From contig SKPT01000541.1 of the NCBI GenBank assembly GCA_007119405.1, forward strand, positions 1-8,144: a DNA stretch of 8,144 nucleotides, in the 5' to 3' direction. Of this stretch, positions 1 through 6,906 are shown in pieces. Position 1 is the first letter of the stretch, and each line of letters begins with the position of its first letter. The notes under the pieces are model-generated. The model worked only from the letters and a program-made list of their open reading frames with translations. It had not been told where the DNA came from and made no database searches. Made by a program: the position numbers and the translations under genes. This DNA comes from Phycisphaeraceae bacterium. Its GTDB lineage: Bacteria > Planctomycetota > Phycisphaerae > Phycisphaerales > Phycisphaeraceae.

Positions 1-25
1 GAACTTTACGCGTGGCGGCGCTGAT

Positions 26-115
26 GTAGGGTGGGTAGAGCGCAGCGAAACCCACCGCGATGCTCGTGGATCCACGGCAAGACTGGTGGGTTTCGCTTCG
101 CTCTACCCACCCTAC
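26..115. repeat. 90-bp near-perfect palindromic repeat (REP/MITE-like)
   Basis: Two 31-bp arms (26-56 and 85-115) are reverse complements at 30 of 31 positions. The only mismatch is C43 against T98. Between them a perfect 12-bp palindrome, CGTGGATCCACG (65-76), sits on the same symmetry axis, so the whole element could fold as one long interrupted hairpin or cruciform. Read as protein, either strand gives similar peptides of the GRAQRNPP ... GGFRFALPTL kind. From memory, this pattern recurs as spurious 'hypothetical proteins' in many proteobacterial genomes, which fits a dispersed non-coding repeat. No transposase or RAYT gene lies in the window. The inverted repeat is read directly from the sequence; its family assignment and mobility are inference. 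Confidence 0.85.
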
Positions 116-122
116 AACCAGC

Positions 123-157
123 GTTCACGGCGTTGCGTGCCACTGAACGCCGTGAAC
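123..157. repeat. 12-bp perfect inverted repeat between the repeat units
   Basis: GTTCACGGCGTT (123-134) and AACGCCGTGAAC (146-157) are exact reverse complements around an 11-nt spacer. The hairpin lies between the full palindrome and the degenerate half copy, so it may be the linker of a composite repeat element. No T-run follows, so an intrinsic terminator role is not supported. Confidence 0.6.
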
Positions 158-162
158 TTCCG

Positions 163-197
163 TTGTCGGGTGGGTCGAGCGGAGCGCCGCTTCCCGA
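163..197. repeat. Degenerate half copy of the palindromic repeat
   Basis: Positions 168-186 (GGGTGGGTCGAGCGGAGCG) match the left arm of the neighbouring palindrome at 29-47 with two differences, and no full right arm follows. The segment folds on itself: TCGGG (166-170) pairs with CCCGA (193-197), and AGCGG (178-182) pairs with CCGCT (187-191) around an AGCG loop. It looks like a decayed or truncated second unit in direct orientation. Whether it arose by duplication or by a separate insertion cannot be told from this window. Confidence 0.5.
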
Positions 198-222
198 TAG
201 ACGCTGCCCACAAGGCGCCCCT

Positions 223-263
223 GCCGCTCGGGGCATCCCCCAGCGGCGCCCGGCGATGCCCCG
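223..263. other. Two competing GC-rich hairpins
   Basis: Hairpin A pairs GCCGCT (223-228) with AGCGGC (242-247) and GGGG (230-233) with CCCC (237-240). It has a 3-nt loop and one C-C mismatch. Hairpin B pairs CGGGGCATC (229-237) with GATGCCCCG (255-263), a perfect 9-bp stem. The two share bases and cannot form together. Neither is followed by a T-tract. They could belong to the repeat cluster, to the 3' end of an upstream transcript or to the kinase leader. The sequence supports the structures but not a function. Confidence 0.4.
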
Positions 264-409
264 GCACGTCATGAGCGCGGCCGGGCGCCAAACCAAGACA
301 TTTCCGCGCGACGGGTCACGGGACCCTGCCTACCATTGGGTTGCCAGCCAATGCGCTTGCGCTGGCCCGAGCGACGGAGAAGCGAAGCGGGCTCGCTCGG
401 AGTCCAATG
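264..409 (+). other. Leader region of the signalling operon, no clear promoter
   Basis: I see no convincing -35/-10 pair here. Two small overlapping inverted repeats lie close to the kinase gene: CATTGG/CCAATG (334-339 and 348-353) and GCCAGC/GCTGGC (343-348 and 361-366). They are mutually exclusive as hairpins and might be an operator or leader structure, but in DNA this GC-rich short stems arise easily by chance. Confidence 0.25.
399..402 (+). promoter_or_regulatory. Ribosome binding site for the CHASE kinase gene
   Basis: GGAG lies 7 nt before the ATG at 410 and 4 nt before the ATG at 407. The reading frame extends upstream to a TTG at 341, but no Shine-Dalgarno-like sequence precedes that TTG. 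This site is the main reason for placing the start at 410, with 407 as the close alternative. Confidence 0.55.
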
Positions 410-3298
410 ATGAACCGCGCGACAACCCGGAGTCGGTCGGTGCCTTACCGACGATGGTGGCCGGTGCTCATGGTGGGCGCGCTGGGGCTGATCATCTCCG
501 TCACGCTCTTCCAGTACATCGCAGCGCGTGAGCGCCAGCTCATCATGTCGGACTTCGAGCTGCGCGCCCAGGAGATGACCCAGACCGTGGAGCGCCGCGT
601 CCGCACCAACTTCGAGACCGTCCATTCGCTCGCCGGCCTGTTCGTGGGCACGGAGCAGGTCAGTTGGCAGCAGTTTCAGATCTTCGGCGACCACCTGCTG
701 CGCTACCATCGGGCCGTCGACAGTGTGCAATGGATCCCGCGCATCGACCACGACCAGCGCCTCATCCACGAGACCACCGAGCTGCCCGAGAGCGTCTATC
801 TCCGCCCCGTGGACGCCCAGCCCCGGCCGGAGGACCCGCCCCATCGCCACCCGGCGCCGCCGATCCAGGGCTACCAGGTCCGCGAGCTGACCGACGACGG
901 GTTCCGCCGCGCCCCCGATCGCGACGTCTACACGCCCATCCACTACATCGCCCCCTGGACCGAGGGCCACGTGCTGTGGGGCCTGGACCTGTCAAGCTTC
1001 GAGGCCGCCCGGCTGGCGATGGCCGAGGCGCGGCGCACCGGCGAGCTGGTCGCCACCCCGCCCATTCACGAACAGCTTGTGTGGGTGTTCGGCTACGTGC
1101 ATCGCCCGGAGCACCCGCGCGACCCCCGCGCCATCGAGCTCGACGGCTTCGTCGCCGGCGCCTTCCGCATCCCGACCATCGTCGAGGGCGTCGACCTTCG
1201 CCACTTCTGGCCCCACCACATCAACATCCAGATCTGGGACGACTCGGGCCCGGGCCAGCCGGTGCTGCTGTACGGCCCCGAAGAGATCGCCGCCGACGCG
1301 GACATCAGCCACACCGAGGCCATCGAACTCGGCCGACGCGAGTGGCGCCTCATCAGCGCTCCGGACCAGCAGTACCTGCGTGCAGCGCGTAGCCTGATGC
1401 CGGTGACCGTCCTGGCCAGCGGCGTCACGGGCACCGCGCTGCTCGTGGTGCTGCTGGGGACGATCATCAACCGCAGCGAGCGCATCGGGCTCGAGGCCAG
1501 CGAACGCGCCGTGCGCGAGCGGCAGCAGGCCGCCGTCGCCCAGCTCGGCGTCGCGGCGCTCAGCGGCGTGCCGGAGCGTGAGCTGATGCAGCGCATCTGC
1601 GAGATCGCCACCAGCGAGCTCGACGCCGAGTACGCCAAGGTCATGGAGCTCGACTCGCAGGGCGACCGCCTGCTCCTGCGCGCCGGCGTCGGCTGGAACC
1701 CGGGCCACGTCGGACGAACCACGCTGCCCGCCGATCAGCGCTACCAGGTCGGCTACACGCTCCACGCCGGCGAGCCGGTGGTCGTCGAGGACCTCGCCGC
1801 CGAAACCCGTTTCGCCGGCTCACCCCTGCTCCTCGAGCACGGCGTCGCCAGCGGCATGAGCACGATCATCCACGCCGAGAGCCACAATCGCCCGCAGAAT
1901 GGGCGCTTCGGCGTGCTGTGCGTGCACTCGACACGCCCCCAGTCCTTCTCGCCGTACGACGTGGCATTCCTCCAGGCCCTGGCCAACGTGCTCGGCCAGG
2001 CCATCGACCGCAGCCGCACCGAGGCCGAGCTGCGCGAGAGCGAGCGCCGCTTCCGACGCATCAGCGACGCCACGCCGGCGATGATCTGGATGTCCGACGC
2101 CGAAAAACGCTGCACCTACGTCAACCGCCAGTGGCTGAGCTTCACCGGCCGCACGCTCGAGCAGGAACGCGGCGACGGCTGGCTGATGAGCATCCATGAC
2201 GAGGACCGGCCGGGCGTCCGCGCGAGCTACGAACGCGGGTTCGACTCCCGCGAGCCGTTCCGCATGGAGTACCGCCTGCGCCGCATCGACGGCCAATACC
2301 GGTGGATCCTCGACGAGGCCATGCCGCGCTTCCTCGCCGACGGCAGCTTCGCCGGCTACGTCGGCGCGTGCATCGACATCACCACCGAGAAGGACGCCGC
2401 CGAGAAGCTGCGCACCATGAACGAGACGCTGGAGCGACGCGTCAGCGAGCGCACCAGCCGGCTGCGCGACGCCAACGAGCAGCTCCGTCGCGAGATCGCC
2501 GAACGCCAGCACGCCGAGGAAAGGCTCCAACGCACCGCCGCCGCCCTCAAACGCTCCAACGAGGAGCTCGAGCAGTTCGCCTACATCGCCTCGCACGACC
2601 TCCAGGAGCCGTTGCGCAAGGTCCAGGGCTTCGGCAAGATGCTCCAGGAAAGCGCCGGCGACAAGCTCGACGAGCAAAGCCGCGACTTCCTCCAACGCAT
2701 GTTCGCCGCGGTCGATCGCATGCGCGATCTCATCGACGGCCTGCTGGCCTACTCGCGCATCACGACCAAGGCCAGCCCCTTCGAGCGCGTCGATCTGAAC
2801 CAGATCGCCCAGGAGGTGCTTTCGGACCTGGAGATGCGCATCCAGCAGACCGATGGCGAGGTGATCGTCCACGACCTGCCCACACTCGACGCGGACCCGC
2901 TTCAGATGCGGCAATTGCTCCAGAACCTCATCGCCAACGCCCTGAAGTTCCATCGGCCCAACGAGCCGCCACGCGTCGAGCTTTGGGCCGAGTCGCTTGA
3001 CGGGCACGCGCCCGGAGCGGGCAACGGCCAGGCCCGCGGCTGCCGGCTGTTCGTGCGCGACCACGGCATCGGCATCGCGCCGGAGCACCAGGGCGGGCTG
3101 TTCACCCCCTTCCGACGACTGCACGGCCGCTCCAGCCCCTACGAAGGGACGGGCATCGGCCTGGCGGTGTGCTGGAAGATCGCCCAACGCCACGGCGGCC
3201 GCATCGACGTCCAGAGCCAACCGGAGCAGGGCGCCACCTTCATCGTGACCCTGCCCTGCGAGCCCCCCGACCCCCAGGGAGACGGAAATGACCCGTGA
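410..3298 (+). CDS. Membrane sensor histidine kinase, CHASE-GAF-PAS-HisKA-HATPase
   Basis: This is a 962-residue sensor kinase that probably detects an extracytoplasmic ligand and autophosphorylates on His729. Membrane segments at about 16-37 and 328-353 flank a periplasmic CHASE-type domain (about 65-255; motif TPIHYIAPWTEGHVLWGLDL). The cytoplasmic part has a GAF domain (about 375-535), a PAS domain with PAC-like end (about 542-665; RISDATPAMIWMSD, GACIDITTEKDA), a charged coiled coil (about 660-715) and the HisKA motif ASHDLQEPLRK (727-737). The ATPase domain shows the N box QNLIANALKFH (838-848), DHGIGIA (884-890) and GTGIGLAV (913-920). The HDLQEPLRK form is typical of phytochrome-like (Cph1-type) kinases, which usually pair with Rcp1-like receivers, and one follows immediately. 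No chromophore-binding PHY module is seen. The ligand cannot be predicted. The start at 410 rests on the GGAG at 399; the TTG at 341 would add 23 residues. Confidence 0.93.
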   Translation: MNRATTRSRSVPYRRWWPVLMVGALGLIISVTLFQYIAARERQLIMSDFELRAQEMTQTVERRVRTNFETVHSLAGLFVGTEQVSWQQFQIFGDHLLRYHRAVDSVQWIPRIDHDQRLIHETTELPESVYLRPVDAQPRPEDPPHRHPAPPIQGYQVRELTDDGFRRAPDRDVYTPIHYIAPWTEGHVLWGLDLSSFEAARLAMAEARRTGELVATPPIHEQLVWVFGYVHRPEHPRDPRAIELDGFVAGAFRIPTIVEGVDLRHFWPHHINIQIWDDSGPGQPVLLYGPEEIAADADISHTEAIELGRREWRLISAPDQQYLRAARSLMPVTVLASGVTGTALLVVLLGTIINRSERIGLEASERAVRERQQAAVAQLGVAALSGVPERELMQRICEIATSELDAEYAKVMELDSQGDRLLLRAGVGWNPGHVGRTTLPADQRYQVGYTLHAGEPVVVEDLAAETRFAGSPLLLEHGVASGMSTIIHAESHNRPQNGRFGVLCVHSTRPQSFSPYDVAFLQALANVLGQAIDRSRTEAELRESERRFRRISDATPAMIWMSDAEKRCTYVNRQWLSFTGRTLEQERGDGWLMSIHDEDRPGVRASYERGFDSREPFRMEYRLRRIDGQYRWILDEAMPRFLADGSFAGYVGACIDITTEKDAAEKLRTMNETLERRVSERTSRLRDANEQLRREIAERQHAEERLQRTAAALKRSNEELEQFAYIASHDLQEPLRKVQGFGKMLQESAGDKLDEQSRDFLQRMFAAVDRMRDLIDGLLAYSRITTKASPFERVDLNQIAQEVLSDLEMRIQQTDGEVIVHDLPTLDADPLQMRQLLQNLIANALKFHRPNEPPRVELWAESLDGHAPGAGNGQARGCRLFVRDHGIGIAPEHQGGLFTPFRRLHGRSSPYEGTGIGLAVCWKIAQRHGGRIDVQSQPEQGATFIVTLPCEPPDPQGDGNDP

Positions 3299-3764
3299 CG
3301 CCGTAACCGAGGCCAAGCCCATCACCATCCTCATGGCTGACGATGACCCCGACGACCAGATGATGACTCACCACGCCCTCGAGCGCAACCGTGTGATCAA
3401 CGACCTTCGCTTCGTCGAGGACGGCGAGCAGCTCATGCAGTACCTCCGCCGCGAGGGACCCTACGCCGCCCCCGACGCCGCCCCGCGCCCCGGGCTGATC
3501 CTGCTGGACCTGAACATGCCGCGCAAGGACGGCCGACAGGCCCTGGCCGAGATCAAGTCCGACCCGTCGCTGCGCTGCATCCCCGTCATCGCGCTGACCA
3601 CCTCCCGCGCCGAGGAGGACGTGATCCGCAGCTACGACCTGGGCGTGAACTCCTACATCACCAAGCCTGTAACACTCGATGAGCTGGTTGAAACGATGAA
3701 GATCATCGGACAATACTGGCTGGGCATCGTGGCGCTGCCCGGCTGCCAGGCGCAGGAGCATTGA
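3288..3764 (+). CDS. Single-domain response regulator, CheY/Rcp1-like
   Basis: This is a 158-residue cytoplasmic receiver with no output domain, and very probably the phospho-acceptor for the kinase encoded just upstream. Receiver residues are in place: acidic pocket ADDDP (17-21), phospho-acceptor Asp74 in LILLDLNMP, switch Thr104 in ALTTS, and Lys126 in ITKPV. Both the spacing between strands 2 and 3 (QYLRREGPYAAPDAAPRPG) and the C-terminal helix IGQYWLGIVALP are typical of the Rcp1-like receivers that partner phytochrome-type kinases. The start overlaps the kinase end by 11 nt. An AGGGAG (3276-3281) lies 6 nt before the ATG, inside the kinase coding sequence, which suggests translational coupling. 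It may act as a phosphate shuttle to the hybrid protein downstream or bind a target protein directly; both are inference. Confidence 0.93.
   Translation: MTRDAVTEAKPITILMADDDPDDQMMTHHALERNRVINDLRFVEDGEQLMQYLRREGPYAAPDAAPRPGLILLDLNMPRKDGRQALAEIKSDPSLRCIPVIALTTSRAEEDVIRSYDLGVNSYITKPVTLDELVETMKIIGQYWLGIVALPGCQAQEH
3754..3758 (+). promoter_or_regulatory. Ribosome binding site for the hybrid kinase gene
   Basis: AGGAG lies 8 nt upstream of the ATG at 3767 and only 2 nt upstream of the in-frame TTG at 3761. This favours the ATG. The site lies inside the last codons of the preceding receiver gene. Confidence 0.7.
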
Positions 3765-3766
3765 CG

Positions 3767-5323
3767 ATGGCCCGGCAACCGCTTCCCATTCTGCTGATCG
3801 ACGACGACGAGGACAGCTACGTCGTCACGCGCTATCTGCTCACCGCCGTGCAGGACCGGGTGGTCGAGCTGCAATGGGCCCGCACCTACCAGGCCGGGCT
3901 CGAAGCGCTGATGCGCCAGGAGCATGAGATCTACCTCATCGACCACGGCCTGGACACCGGCAGCGGACTGGAGCTGCTCCAGGAAGCGGTCGCCCGCGGC
4001 TGCCGCAAGCCCATGGTCATGCTCACCGGCATCCACGACCGCCAGGTCGACATCCAGGCGATGCAGGCCGGCGCCGCCGACTACCTGCTCAAGGACCGCC
4101 TCGACGCCCCCACCCTCGAGCGCTGCATCCGCTACACGCTCGAACGCCAACGACTGCGTGACGCCCTGGAAGACCGCGCCCAACGCCTCCATCAGCTCGC
4201 CGGCCAGCTCAGCCAGGCCGAGCAACGCGAACGCGCCCGTGTCGCCCGGCTGCTGCACGACCACCTCCAGCAGGTCGTCGTCAGCGCCAAGATGCACGTC
4301 GAAGGCCTCACCGAACACCAGCTCGACGACCAGCGCGCCCGCGTCCAGAGCCTGCTCGACCAGGTCCTGGACATCTCGCGCACCCTTGCCGTCGAGCTCA
4401 ACCCGCCCATTCTCCTCGACGCCGGGCTCGCCGCCGCCCTCCGCTGGCTCGCCACACGCATGGACGAGAAGTACGGCCTGGCGGTCGACGCCGAAATCGA
4501 CCCCGACGCCGAGCCCGAGTCCGAAACCGTCCGGCTCATGCTCTTCCACGCCGCCCGCGAGCTGCTGTTCAACGTCACCAAGCACGCCGGCGTCAAGCAC
4601 GCCCGGCTGGTCATGAGCCAGGCCAACAGCCAGGGCGTTCGCATCACCATCGCGGACAACGGCAAGGGCTTCGACCCCGCCATCCTCAACCGTCCCGCGG
4701 CCGGCACCGGGGGCTTCGGCCTGCTCTCCCTGCGCGAACGCCTGGGCCTGATCGAAGGCCAGCTCGACGTCGACACCGCCCCGGGCCAGGGATGCCGCGT
4801 TCGCATCACCGCTCCGCGCCACGCCCTGGTCAAGCCCGCCGGCCCCGCGACCACGGCCGACAACGGCCGGCACGAACGCGCCGCCGCCGCGCCGCCCCAG
4901 GCTCCCGCTCGCGACCAACCCGACCGTCTCATTCGTGTCCTGCTGGCCGACGACCACCCTGTCGTCCGCGAGGGCCTGGCACGCACCCTCGCCGCCCAGC
5001 AGGACATCGAGGTCATCGGCGAGGCCAGCGATGGCCAGGAGGCCATCGACATGACCCAGCGCCTCCAGCCCGACGTCGTGCTCATGGACGTGATCATGCC
5101 GCGCGTCGACGGCGTCGAGGCCACACGCCACATCACCGCCCAGGACACCAAGGTGCGCGTGATCGGCCTGTCGATGTACAGCGACGCCGACATGGCCCAG
5201 GTCATGCGCGAGGTCGGCGCCGACGCCTTCGTCAGCAAGGGCAGCCCGGTCGAGACGCTGCTGTCACACATCCGCCGACCCACCGCCGCCGCCGGCATGG
5301 CCGCGCCCGACAACGAACCTTGA
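3767..5323 (+). CDS. Soluble hybrid kinase: REC - HisKA_3 - HATPase - REC
   Basis: This 518-residue cytoplasmic protein has no membrane segment. The N-terminal receiver (about 6-125) has DDDED (12-16), phospho-acceptor Asp59 in YLIDHGLD, Thr87 and Lys109. A short coiled coil leads to a NarX/DegS-type dimerisation domain, ERARVARLLHDHLQQVV. Its phospho-acceptor is His164 and its DxxxQ phosphatase motif is Asp165 to Gln169. The ATPase domain has RELLFNVTKHA (Asn269), ADNGKGFD (296-303) and GGFGLLSLRERL (315-326). After an Ala/Pro-rich linker (about 350-385) comes a NarL-type receiver (about 388-502) with DDHP, Asp441 in VVLMDVIMP, Ser469 and Lys491. NarL-type receivers normally continue into a LuxR-type helix-turn-helix; here the protein ends about 15 residues after the receiver. 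The first receiver probably controls the kinase, and the last accepts its phosphate (inference). The start at 3767 leaves a 2-nt gap after the preceding gene. Confidence 0.92.
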   Translation: MARQPLPILLIDDDEDSYVVTRYLLTAVQDRVVELQWARTYQAGLEALMRQEHEIYLIDHGLDTGSGLELLQEAVARGCRKPMVMLTGIHDRQVDIQAMQAGAADYLLKDRLDAPTLERCIRYTLERQRLRDALEDRAQRLHQLAGQLSQAEQRERARVARLLHDHLQQVVVSAKMHVEGLTEHQLDDQRARVQSLLDQVLDISRTLAVELNPPILLDAGLAAALRWLATRMDEKYGLAVDAEIDPDAEPESETVRLMLFHAARELLFNVTKHAGVKHARLVMSQANSQGVRITIADNGKGFDPAILNRPAAGTGGFGLLSLRERLGLIEGQLDVDTAPGQGCRVRITAPRHALVKPAGPATTADNGRHERAAAAPPQAPARDQPDRLIRVLLADDHPVVREGLARTLAAQQDIEVIGEASDGQEAIDMTQRLQPDVVLMDVIMPRVDGVEATRHITAQDTKVRVIGLSMYSDADMAQVMREVGADAFVSKGSPVETLLSHIRRPTAAAGMAAPDNEP

Positions 5324-5475
5324 TGGCCTTCAGTCCGCCGACCCCGCCCGCCGATCGACGCACGCGAGGTGGTTTGACCGCTCATACCCGGCAGGCCGGT
5401 ATGACGCTCCACCCGCTCGACGCGCCCAACCCCGCCCAGGCCGCCGCGCCGGACAGGGCTCGAGCATGAGGACGC
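5324..5475. other. Convergent intergenic region
   Basis: This 152-nt gap separates the 3' ends of the plus-strand signalling operon and the minus-strand transhydrogenase operon. It holds one imperfect stem-loop, described separately. It also holds a 48-codon open frame (5323-5469) whose ATG overlaps the TGA of the hybrid kinase as TGATG. The predicted peptide is rich in Pro, Ala and Arg, has no recognisable domain and has no dedicated ribosome binding site, so I do not call it a gene. Confidence 0.6.
5368..5413. terminator. Possible bidirectional terminator hairpin (weak)
   Basis: TCATACC (5382-5388) pairs with GGTATGA (5398-5404). The stem extends inward by GG/CC after a one-base bulge, leaving a CAGG loop. 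An outer GGTGG (5368-5372) can pair with CCACC (5409-5413) across an uneven internal loop. The position between convergent genes suits a shared terminator, but there is no T-run on either side, so Rho-dependent or structure-only termination would have to be assumed. Confidence 0.25.
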
Positions 5476-6900
5476 TCAGGCGGCGACGGTACCTGATGGC
5501 GTCGGCGCCCCTTCCAACGCCGCCAGCAGGGCATCGACGTTTTCGCCCGCGTCACCGAAGAGCATCCGCGTGTTCGGCCGGACAAACAGCGGGTTGCCGA
5601 TGCCCGCGTATCCGCTGGCCATGCTCCGCTTGAGCACGATCACGGTCCTGGCCTTCCACACCTCCAGCACCGGCATGCCCGCGATCGAGCTGTTGGGGTC
5701 CTCGATCGCGCTGGGATTGACGATGTCGTTGGCGCCGATGACCAGCACGACGTCCGTCTCCGGGAAATCCTCGTTGACCTCGTCCATCTCGTGAACGATG
5801 TCGTAAGGCACGCCCGCCTCGGCCAGCAGCACGTTCATGTGCCCGGGCAGCCGCCCCGCCACGGGATGGATGGCAAAGCGCACGTCAATGCCACGACCCC
5901 GCATGAGCTTCGTCGCCCGCGCCAGGGCATGCTGGGCCTGCGCGATGGCCATGCCATAGCCCGGCACGATCACCACTCGCCGGGCGTCGTTGAGCAGGGC
6001 GACCGTCTGTGACACGTCGATGGGCGTGGTCTCACCCTCCGCTCCCTCGGCGACTGTGCCCTCGCCGCTACCGAAGCCGCCGAGAATGACGCTGATGAAC
6101 GAGCGGTTCATGCCGCGGCACATGATGTAGCTCAGGATTGCGCCGCTGCTGCCGACCAATGCCCCGGTGACGATCAGCAGATCATTTGAGAGCATGAAAC
6201 CCGCCGCCGCGGCCGCCCAGCCCGAGTAGCTGTTGAGCATCGACACGACCACCGGCATGTCCGCTCCGCCGATGGCGCCGACCAGGTGCGCCCCGAGCAC
6301 CGCGGTGATCGCCGTGGCGATGTACAGCGGCACGAGCTGGGCCCCGACGTCGCCGCTGGAGAGGGCAAAGGCCGCGCCCAGCCCGATCGCCGCGATCAAT
6401 ATCGCCAGGTTCATGACGTGCCGGCCGGGGATCAGCAGCGGCTTGCCCGAGATCACGCCGTGCAGCTTGCCCGCGGCGACGACCGAGCCGGTGAACGTCA
6501 CGGCCCCGATGCACACGCCGACGAAGATTTCCGTGGAGTGGATGATCGCCGCAGCGCCCGCCTCGGGCGCCTCGTGGTCCAGCAGCGTCGCGAAGCCCAC
6601 CAGCACGGCCGCGGCCCCCACGAAGCTGTGCAGCATCGCCACGAGCTGCGGCAGCTCGGTCATCTTCACCCGCGACGCCACCACGAGGCCGATCAGCGCC
6701 GCGGGCAGGAACACGGCCACGAGAATGGCATAGCCCGTGAACGCCTCGCTCGCCGCCGTCGCGCCCAGCGCGATGACCATGCCGACGATTCCGAAGAGGA
6801 TCCCCCGCCGGGCCGTCTCCGGGTGCGCCAGCCCCGACAGGCAAAGGATGAACAGCCCCGCGGCGAAGATGTAGGCAATCGTGACAAGGTTGCTGGCCAT
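5476..6900 (-). CDS. pntB: NAD(P) transhydrogenase subunit beta
   Basis: This is the membrane and NADP(H)-binding subunit of proton-translocating transhydrogenase, which drives NADH + NADP+ to NAD+ + NADPH using the proton gradient at the inner membrane. Its 474 residues compare with about 462 in E. coli, and I recognise close similarity along the full length. The first 265 residues or so form eight or nine membrane segments. They carry the conserved residues implicated in proton transfer: His91 in MLHSFVG, Asp214 in [17 protein letters not shown], and Asn223. The C-terminal NADP(H) domain (about 295-460) shows [48 protein letters not shown] and MLFGDA. The acidic Gly/Glu-rich linker (about 278-292) and the last dozen residues are the only variable parts. 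The ATG at 6900 aligns with the family start. It follows the pntA stop by 6 nt with no strong Shine-Dalgarno, so translation is probably coupled to pntA. Confidence 0.98.
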   Translation of the reverse strand: MASNLVTIAYIFAAGLFILCLSGLAHPETARRGILFGIVGMVIALGATAASEAFTGYAILVAVFLPAALIGLVVASRVKMTELPQLVAMLHSFVGAAAVLVGFATLLDHEAPEAGAAAIIHSTEIFVGVCIGAVTFTGSVVAAGKLHGVISGKPLLIPGRHVMNLAILIAAIGLGAAFALSSGDVGAQLVPLYIATAITAVLGAHLVGAIGGADMPVVVSMLNSYSGWAAAAAGFMLSNDLLIVTGALVGSSGAILSYIMCRGMNRSFISVILGGFGSGEGTVAEGAEGETTPIDVSQTVALLNDARRVVIVPGYGMAIAQAQHALARATKLMRGRGIDVRFAIHPVAGRLPGHMNVLLAEAGVPYDIVHEMDEVNEDFPETDVVLVIGANDIVNPSAIEDPNSSIAGMPVLEVWKARTVIVLKRSMASGYAGIGNPLFVRPNTRMLFGDAGENVDALLAALEGAPTPSGTVAA

Positions 6901-6906
6901 GGCAAG

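Noticed and set aside
6..296. 96-codon open frame on the minus strand over the repeat cluster
   Set aside because: It is built from the same repeat read in the opposite direction (VGRAKRNPP, GGFRCALPTL) and from the GC-rich hairpins, so it is a recurrent artefact and not a gene.
341..409. TTG at 341 as start of the CHASE kinase
   Set aside because: No Shine-Dalgarno sequence precedes it, while GGAG at 399-402 is well placed for ATG 410. The additional 23 residues add nothing recognisable.
1..409. CRISPR array, tRNA or rRNA in the gene-poor left end
   Set aside because: There are no regularly spaced direct repeats, no cloverleaf with a T-loop consensus and no rRNA-like sequence. The structure seen is inverted-repeat based.
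31..531. 166-codon open frame on the plus strand starting in the repeat
   Set aside because: Its first part is a translation of the palindrome and the rest runs out of frame over the start of the CHASE kinase. It shows no domain, and the repeat gives a similar peptide on the other strand.
1820..3334. 504-codon open frame on the minus strand opposite the kinase
   Set aside because: It is antisense to conserved kinase domains and its composition (Leu/Val/Ala/Gly/Asp runs) is what the reverse of GC-rich codons produces. No family is recognisable.
3761..3763. TTG start for the hybrid kinase overlapping the previous stop
   Set aside because: It would sit only 2 nt from the AGGAG, whereas ATG 3767 has a normal 8-nt spacing.
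3653..5131. 492-codon open frame on the minus strand opposite the hybrid kinase
   Set aside because: It is an antisense shadow of well-conserved receiver and kinase motifs on the plus strand, with no domain of its own.
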